In this document: positions 14,650 to 18,800 of the stretch, piece by piece
Position numbering within the stretch: the first letter of the stretch is position 1
Layout: the number at the start of each line of letters is the position of its first letter
NCBI GenBank assembly: GCA_036645575.1
Contig: JAVXNW010000052.1
Span: 1-18,800, forward strand
Source of the DNA: JAVXNW01 sp036645575
GTDB lineage: Bacteria > Bacillota > Clostridia > Christensenellales > Aristaeellaceae
Direction: 5' to 3'
DNA: 18,800 nucleotides
The notes under the pieces: generated by a model
The model's input: the letters and a program-made list of their open reading frames with translations, nothing else
The model's database searches: none
What the model was told of the DNA's origin: nothing
Position numbers and translations under genes: made by a program

Positions 14650-15968
14650 GCACATGCCACCCCTTTCAGGTCGTAGGCGTCCGCGCCGGTCAGGCGCACC
14701 TGCACGTATTGGCCGGGCTTCAACTCGTCTTTCGCGGTGAACAGCACGCTTCCGTCCACCTCGGGCGCCTCAAGGGCGGTGCGCCCCACGTAGTGCCCTG
14801 CTTCAAAGCCCTCGACCAGCGTCTCGCACGTCGTGCCCACGCGCGCCTCGTTGATTTCTAGGGAGATGCCCTGCTGAAGCAGCATCAGCTGGTCAAGGCG
14901 CGCCTGCTTGACCGCTTCCGGGATCTGATCGGGCATGGTGCAGGCGGGCGTCCCCTCCTCGGGCGAATAGGTAAACGCGCCCAGCCGCGCAAAGCGCGCC
15001 TCGCGCACAAAGTCGAGCAGCGCCTCAAACTGCGCGTCGCTCTCGCCCGGAAAGCCCACGATCATCGTCGTGCGCACGAGAATGTCGCGCTGCCTGCACG
15101 CCTCGATCAGCTTGCGGATGAGCGCGGGCGAGCCGCGCCGGTTCATCTTCTGAAGCAGCGCCCCATCGAAGTGCTGAAGCGGCAGGTCGAGGTATTTGCA
15201 CACCTTCGGAAGGCGCGCGATCGTGTCCAGCAAGTGCTCATCGACGGTGTCGGGATAGCAGTACAGCACGCGCGCCCAGTGCAAATTCGCCATCTCGTTC
15301 ATCTGCGTGAGCAGCTCGGGCAGCAGCAATTTTTTTTCGGCAAAGTCGTTTCCGTAGCGCGATGTGTCCTGCGCGATCAGCGTAAGCTCGCTCGCGCCCG
15401 CGTCCGATAGCGCGCGGCACTCGCGCAGAATGTCCGCGTAGGGGCGCGAGTGGTACGCGCCCCGGATCAGCGGAATCGCGCAGTAGGCGCAGCGGTTGTC
15501 GCAGCCGTCGGATATCTTGACGTAGGCGGAATAGGGGGGCGTGGTCAGCACGCGCTCGGATTCAAAAAAGCGCGCGCACTCGCCCACCATGAGCGGCCGA
15601 TCGCCTTGGCAGGCCGCCTCGATCGCCTCCATCACGCGCGGATAGGCCGCAACGCCCAGAAACCCGTCCACCTCCGGCATCTCCGCCTTGAGCGCCTCGG
15701 GATAGCGCTGCGTCAGGCACCCGGTCACAAGCAGCAGCTTGCACTTGCCCCGCTTCTTGTACGCCGCCATCTCAAAGATGGTCTCGATGGATTCCTCCTT
15801 CGCGGGCTCGATAAATCCGCACGTATTGACCACAATCAGCTCGGCCTGCGCCGGATCGCTCACCGGCACAATGCCGCGCGCCTTGAGCAGCCCCAGCAAC
15901 ACCTCGGAATCCACCCGGTTTTTGGAGCACCCCAGCGACACCACGCCCACCGTTTTTGGAAAATTCAT
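14646..15968 (-). CDS. rimO: Ribosomal protein S12 methylthiotransferase RimO
   Basis: This 440-residue radical SAM enzyme methylthiolates the conserved aspartate of ribosomal protein S12. The N-terminal MTTase domain has GVVSLGCSKNRVDSE with Cys14, plus Cys50 (VNTCGF) and Cys84 (VTGCLTQRYP) for one [4Fe-4S] cluster. The radical SAM cluster is Cys156, Cys160 and Cys163 in DGCDNRCAYCAIP. The C-terminal TRAM-like region starts near 375. SLGCSKN and the subsequent VDGFLGV favour RimO over the tRNA enzyme MiaB. AGGAGTG lies 9 bases before the ATG. It heads the rimO-pgsA-cinA set. Repeat copy 3 lies upstream, in the gap after the kinase gene. Confidence 0.95.
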   Translation of the reverse strand: MNFPKTVGVVSLGCSKNRVDSEVLLGLLKARGIVPVSDPAQAELIVVNTCGFIEPAKEESIETIFEMAAYKKRGKCKLLLVTGCLTQRYPEALKAEMPEVDGFLGVAAYPRVMEAIEAACQGDRPLMVGECARFFESERVLTTPPYSAYVKISDGCDNRCAYCAIPLIRGAYHSRPYADILRECRALSDAGASELTLIAQDTSRYGNDFAEKKLLLPELLTQMNEMANLHWARVLYCYPDTVDEHLLDTIARLPKVCKYLDLPLQHFDGALLQKMNRRGSPALIRKLIEACRQRDILVRTTMIVGFPGESDAQFEALLDFVREARFARLGAFTYSPEEGTPACTMPDQIPEAVKQARLDQLMLLQQGISLEINEARVGTTCETLVEGFEAGHYVGRTALEAPEVDGSVLFTAKDELKPGQYVQVRLTGADAYDLKGVACA

Positions 15969-16011
15969 ACGGATTCACTCCTATTCTTTGAGTCGTAAAA
16001 GGGAAATTATC

Positions 16012-16109
16012 GCACGGCACTGCGGCGTCGTGCTACGCTCACGCGGGTTATTGAACGCGAAAGGTGGGCTGCTCGCCCCCTTTCACACTATCCCCTCGAG
16101 CTGTACGTT
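16012..16109 (-). repeat. Dispersed structured intergenic repeat, copy 3
   Basis: Read on the minus strand, 16109-16036 is identical to 4-77 over 74 bases, including the GAGCA-loop hairpin. The second hairpin, 16033-16012, keeps the CGCA loop, but its stem differs from copy 1 at several paired positions that mostly change together. The element begins at the stop codon of the kinase gene (shared bases 16108-16109) and ends 43 bases before the rimO start. No T-run follows. Its orientation is opposite to copies 1 and 2 on the chromosome. Confidence 0.85.
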
Positions 16110-16725
16110 AATACTGTGGTATTCTCGCACAGCTCCCTATGTTTTCCCCCGCCTCGTCCCCGCTTGTCAAGACGCGGTCGCAGTGGTTGCGCAGGGCGTA
16201 TTGGCTGAAATACTGGTTTTCCATGGGGATCCATTCGCGCACAAAGCGGTCGAGCATTTTTGCGCCGTTGCGCGCAAGGATGCGCGCCTGCTGCACATCG
16301 GGCGGCGTCTCGACAAACAGGCGGACGTCCCACGGGTCTGCGAAGTAGGGGTGCAGGCTGTACGCGCCCTCGACCACGGTGACCGGGCGTGGCGCGACCT
16401 GCACCGCAGCGGCGAGCGCGCCCTTTGCGCAGTCAAACGGCCGATAGGAAAACGCGACGCCCGCCAAGAGCGGCCGCAGAACCGTCCGCTCGAACCGCTC
16501 GTAGTCCACGTTTCCGCCGACCTGTGCGAGGCGTTCGGGCGTCCGCTGTGCCGCGGTCAAAAAAAAATCGTCCATGTGCAGGAGATTCCCGCCCAGCGCC
16601 TCGGCGAGCCGCTGCCCCAGCGTGCTCTTGCCCGAGCCGCACATGCCGTCAATCGCAATCAGCCTGCATCCCGCGCGTGCGCGCACAAGCGCGAGCGCCG
16701 CATCGGTCATTTCTGCCATCGTCAT
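16108..16725 (-). CDS. P-loop nucleoside/uridine kinase-like protein
   Basis: This 205-residue cytoplasmic P-loop NTPase resembles small uridine-kinase-like proteins of Firmicutes. The Walker A motif GMCGSGKST is at 27-35. HMDDFFL (50-56) fits the acidic substrate or magnesium site of the nucleoside kinase fold, followed by GGNVDYERF (70-78) and SYRPFDCA (93-100). VVEGAYSLHPYF precedes an FVETPP segment and basic residues in the lid region. The substrate cannot be read from the sequence. AAGGGA lies 10 bases before the ATG, and a perfect consensus promoter lies 50-78 bases upstream. The stop is shared with the edge of repeat copy 3. Function is inferred from fold motifs only. Confidence 0.85.
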   Translation of the reverse strand: MTMAEMTDAALALVRARAGCRLIAIDGMCGSGKSTLGQRLAEALGGNLLHMDDFFLTAAQRTPERLAQVGGNVDYERFERTVLRPLLAGVAFSYRPFDCAKGALAAAVQVAPRPVTVVEGAYSLHPYFADPWDVRLFVETPPDVQQARILARNGAKMLDRFVREWIPMENQYFSQYALRNHCDRVLTSGDEAGENIGSCARIPQY

Positions 16726-16763
16726 TGCCGTTTTTTCCCTTCTTCCGCCGCGCCGCGCGGGTC

Positions 16764-16803
16764 ATAATAGATTTATTATAGACGGCGCGGCCGCGCGTGT
16801 CAA
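16764..16803 (-). promoter_or_regulatory. Perfect consensus sigma-70 type promoter for the kinase gene, with possible operator
   Basis: On the minus strand TTGACA (16803-16798) is followed after exactly 17 bases by TATAAT (16780-16775). Both hexamers match the consensus at every base. An inverted repeat ATAATA-GATT-TATTAT (16764-16779) overlaps the -10 box and the expected start site near 16768, so it could be an operator. It is the only obvious promoter for the minus-strand genes that follow. Confidence 0.85.
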
Positions 16804-16852
16804 TTTGCGCGAGCATTTTCCAGAAAAACATTTTTGGGTTTTTGCGCACTGT

Positions 16853-16881
16853 TCACGGTTCATTCATAGTTTGGCTATAAT
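16853..16881 (+). promoter_or_regulatory. Probable promoter of the HtrA-like protease gene
   Basis: TATAAT lies at 16876-16881, and TTCACG at 16853-16858 is a partial -35 match with 17 bases between. The expected start near 16888 would give a leader of about 38 bases. The ribosome site GGAGGTG (16912-16918) is 8 bases before the ATG. The -10 box is convincing; the -35 box is weak. Confidence 0.65.
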
Positions 16882-16926
16882 GGTTTTGTATACTTTGATC
16901 ATCAACCAAATGGAGGTGCATCTCAG

Positions 16927-18243
16927 ATGAAAAACAATCGCAAATCGCATTCGTTGTCCGCAATGCTTGCGCTACTGGTGACGTTGGCGCTGGCCTGCGT
17001 AATGGTCGGAAGCGCGGTGCTCGCGGAAGAGCCTGCGGCAAAGGGCATCATGAACGACACCAACCCGGCCATTCACATCGCGCAGCAGAACGCCGCGTCG
17101 GTGGTTGGGATCATTACGAACAGCACCACGTGGTCGCAGCGTGGCGGCGAGAGCACGCAGATGATCGGGCAGGGTTCGGGCGTGGTCATCCAAGACGGCT
17201 ACGTGCTGACCAACAACCACGTCGTCGAAAGCGGCAACACCTACAAGGTGATTCTGCCCAGCGGCCAATACGCGGACGCGCAGTTGGTTGGAACCGACGC
17301 CTCGACCGACCTTGCGGTGCTGAAGGTGGATTCCAAGGAACTGGTTCCGGCCCAGATCGGCGTCTCCGCTGACCTCGTGGTGGGCTCCACCGTCGTCGCG
17401 ATCGGCAACCCTGGCGGCGAGGTGTTGGCCAACACGGTCACAAGCGGCATCGTGTCCGCCCTGGAGCGCACGAGCGTCAACACCACCAACACCACCCGGA
17501 CGATCTCCTACATCCAGCACGACGCGGCGATCAACAACGGCAACTCCGGCGGCGCACTGTTTGACGTCAACGGAAACCTGATCGGCATCAACACGCTCAA
17601 GTATGCGGGTTCGGTGTTCTCCACCGCCTCCTTTGAAGGACTGGGCTTTGCGATCCCGATCGACACCGCCTACCCAATCGCGCTGGATCTGATCAAATTT
17701 GGCAAGGTGCAGCGCCCGCAGCTGGGCGTAACGGTCGCCAATTACGCAGGCCCCGATCAGGCCATGGCCAACATCCCCCCGGCGAGCGTGTGCGTGTACT
17801 CGCTGATTGACAACGGCCCCGCAGCTGCGGCCGGCCTCAAGCCCTACGACTTTATCACCGAGATCGACGGGGCGCGCGTCACCACGCTGGCCGAACTCAC
17901 GACTGAACTAGACAAGCACAAGGAAGGCGACGTCGTCACGATGACCGTGGTTCGCTACGCCAACGCCGCCCAGCTCTACGCCAGCCAGAACGCCCCGGCC
18001 AACAACTACAACAACCAGTCCGGCAACAACCCCTACGGCGGCCAGTATGGCGGCCAGTACGGCAACGGCAACGGAAACGGCAACTACTTTGGCAACTATA
18101 GCGATTTCTTCGGAAACTACGGTGGCCAGTACGGCAACCAGTACGGCAATCAGTATGGCAACCAGTATAACGGCCAGTACAGCGGCCTAGGCAGTTCCTT
18201 TGAGACGCTGAAGCTGGACGTCACGCTCAAGATTCTCCCGTAA
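16927..18243 (+). CDS. Secreted HtrA/DegP-family serine protease with Gly/Asn/Tyr/Gln-rich insert in the PDZ domain
   Basis: This 438-residue protein has an N-terminal signal or anchor: basic residues 1-7, a hydrophobic stretch about 11-32, and a possible cleavage after VLAEE or at AVLA. The trypsin-like domain carries the triad His98 (LTNNHVV), Asp128 (STDLAVLK) and Ser207 (GNSGGALF), so it should be an active extracytoplasmic quality-control protease. One PDZ domain begins near RPQLGVTV (263-270) and includes AAGLKPYDFITEIDG. About residues 355-424 are low complexity: NNQSGN and GGQYGG segments, then YGNQ units, after which the protein ends LKLDVTLKILP. That tail reads like the final strand of a PDZ domain, so the repeat interrupts the domain. 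The gene has its own promoter and terminator and stands alone. Confidence 0.93.
   Translation: MKNNRKSHSLSAMLALLVTLALACVMVGSAVLAEEPAAKGIMNDTNPAIHIAQQNAASVVGIITNSTTWSQRGGESTQMIGQGSGVVIQDGYVLTNNHVVESGNTYKVILPSGQYADAQLVGTDASTDLAVLKVDSKELVPAQIGVSADLVVGSTVVAIGNPGGEVLANTVTSGIVSALERTSVNTTNTTRTISYIQHDAAINNGNSGGALFDVNGNLIGINTLKYAGSVFSTASFEGLGFAIPIDTAYPIALDLIKFGKVQRPQLGVTVANYAGPDQAMANIPPASVCVYSLIDNGPAAAAGLKPYDFITEIDGARVTTLAELTTELDKHKEGDVVTMTVVRYANAAQLYASQNAPANNYNNQSGNNPYGGQYGGQYGNGNGNGNYFGNYSDFFGNYGGQYGNQYGNQYGNQYNGQYSGLGSSFETLKLDVTLKILP
17989..18198 (+). repeat. Gly/Asn/Tyr/Gln low-complexity coding repeat
   Basis: This tract encodes residues 355-424 of the protease. At about 18121-18180 a 12-base unit coding for Tyr-Gly-Asn-Gln recurs with third-position differences (tac/tat, aac/aat). 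The protein repeat is therefore kept although the DNA units have diverged slightly. Confidence 0.8.
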
Positions 18244-18254
18244 TCCCGCTATCG

Positions 18255-18289
18255 CGCCCGCCCCACCACATGATGGGGCGGGCGTTTTT
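18255..18289 (+). terminator. Intrinsic terminator of the protease gene
   Basis: An 11-bp perfect GC-rich stem, 18255-18265 with 18274-18284, has an 8-base loop and is followed by five T residues (18285-18289). It starts 12 bases after the protease stop codon. Confidence 0.93.
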
Positions 18290-18331
18290 GCGCGCCGACA
18301 GCGCATAACGCGCGTGGTGTGTGGCGATACT

Positions 18332-18496
18332 TAGGGAAGCGCTGATGAAAGAACGTGCGTGATGGCGAGCTGAATTTTCGCCAGATTCGTCCTGCAAAAG
18401 CCGAAGGCGTAGCGGAACTACGCCCGGGATTTTGTAGGGCGGAGATGGCTAAAATGCAGCCGCCAGCACGTGCGGGATTGATTCAGCGGTTCCCTA
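18332..18496. mobile_element. MITE-like 165-base palindromic element
   Basis: The ends are TAGGGAA (18332-18338) and TTCCCTA (18490-18496), and the match extends inward as AGGGAAGCGCTGA against TTCAGCGGTTCCCT. Nearly the whole element is an imperfect inverted repeat closing on GGCGTAG-CGGAA-CTACGCC. It contains no plausible gene. No clear target-site duplication is visible next to the ends. It fills most of the 275-base gap 18244-18518 and lies only four bases before the ribosome site of the next gene. It could be a non-autonomous transposon remnant or a folded RNA element; the family is not identified. Confidence 0.7.
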
Positions 18497-18518
18497 GGGC
18501 AAAGGAGCGTGATTGAGA

Positions 18519-18800
18519 ATGAACGATGGGCGGATTTTTTTGCGCAAATGGTGGGCGCGCGCGCGGGCATTTGGACAAAAGCGGGGGTTTGCCATTGCGC
18601 TTGCCGGCTGCCTCTTGATGCTAGGCGGCGCGCTCGTGATGGCGCGGCAGCGCGTCCTGCCAGCGCCGCCCAAGCCGCACGCCACCCCTGCGCCGCTCCC
18701 GGCAGCGCATTCGCTCGACCAGCGGTTCAGCGAGGTGGCGCGCCAAGTGACGCTCGACTGGCCGGTCTCGGGGCGCGAGGTGCTCATCGCGCACAGTCCC
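18519..18800 (+). CDS. Partial membrane-anchored protein, possible SpoIIQ-like M23 peptidase (cut by window end)
   Basis: Ninety-four codons are present and the frame is open at the window edge. The N-terminus is basic (residues 1-22) and is followed by a single hydrophobic segment, about 24-41. A Pro/Ala-rich linker then spans 47-62. The last visible residues, LDWPVSGREVLIAHSP (79-94), resemble the start of the extracellular M23 (LytM) domain in SpoIIQ-like proteins, where a WPxxG motif opens the domain. No catalytic His or Asp is in view, so the family is a moderate inference. AAAGGAG (18501-18507) lies 11 bases before the ATG. A run of seven T residues at codons 6-8 could cause slippage. 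Confidence 0.6.
   Translation, partial: MNDGRIFLRKWWARARAFGQKRGFAIALAGCLLMLGGALVMARQRVLPAPPKPHATPAPLPAAHSLDQRFSEVARQVTLDWPVSGREVLIAHSP

Noticed and set aside
12077..14740. 887-codon open frame on the plus strand opposite cbiF, cinA and pgsA
   Set aside because: It is antisense to three well-recognised genes, has His/Arg/Ala-rich composition typical of GC-rich shadows, and shows no domain motif.
1..18800. CRISPR array, tRNA or rRNA genes
   Set aside because: No regularly spaced direct repeats, tRNA-like cloverleaf or rRNA sequence was recognised by eye.

Overview
The window is GC-rich, roughly two-thirds G+C by eye, and densely coded. It looks like a chromosomal segment from a high-GC member of the Clostridia/Firmicutes. 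The grounds are strong AGGAGG-type ribosome binding sites, the rimO-pgsA-cinA order, an NfnAB-type transhydrogenase pair, the anaerobic (cbi) cobalamin route, and a partial gene that resembles the SpoIIQ/M23 peptidases of spore formers. Genus cannot be assigned from the sequence alone.

Layout. Everything from 144 to 16725 is coded on the minus strand, so transcription runs from high to low coordinates. In that direction come a P-loop uridine-kinase-like gene (16725-16108), rimO, pgsA and cinA (15968-12866), then ten anaerobic cobalamin genes: cbiF, cbiG, cbiH, cbiD, cbiC, cbiA, cobD, cbiJ, cbiP and cbiB (12796-3148). These are followed by rpiB (2908-2468) and nfnA-nfnB (2379-144). From cbiF to cobD/cbiJ nearly every junction is a 4-base ATGA or GTGA overlap or a slightly longer overlap, so translation is tightly coupled. 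No cobalamin riboswitch is visible, and rimO-pgsA-cinA feed almost directly into cbiF. The right end is plus-strand: a secreted HtrA-type serine protease with its own promoter and intrinsic terminator, a 165-base palindromic MITE-like element, and the start of a membrane-anchored M23-like protein cut by the window edge.

How the genes fit together. The cobalamin genes cover corrin ring contraction and methylation (cbiF, G, H, D, J, C), amidation (cbiA, cbiP) and aminopropanol arm synthesis and attachment (cobD, cbiB). The early steps (cbiK/X, cbiL), cbiE/cbiT and the nucleotide-loop genes (cobU, cobS, cobT) are not here. NfnAB links NADH, ferredoxin and NADPH pools, and RpiB is a pentose-phosphate enzyme.

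The least ordinary signal is a dispersed intergenic repeat of about 100 bases in three copies (4-114, 3032-3130 with a partial duplicate to 3161, and 16012-16109 inverted). Two hairpins are preserved by compensatory base changes while the loops stay constant. Two copies share 74 identical bases in inverted orientation and bracket the whole minus-strand block from rimO to nfnB. Other notable features are a Gly/Asn/Tyr/Gln repeat tract inserted before the last strand of the HtrA PDZ domain, a perfect TTGACA-17-TATAAT promoter before the kinase, and low-complexity Gly/Ala inserts in CbiA and CbiJ.
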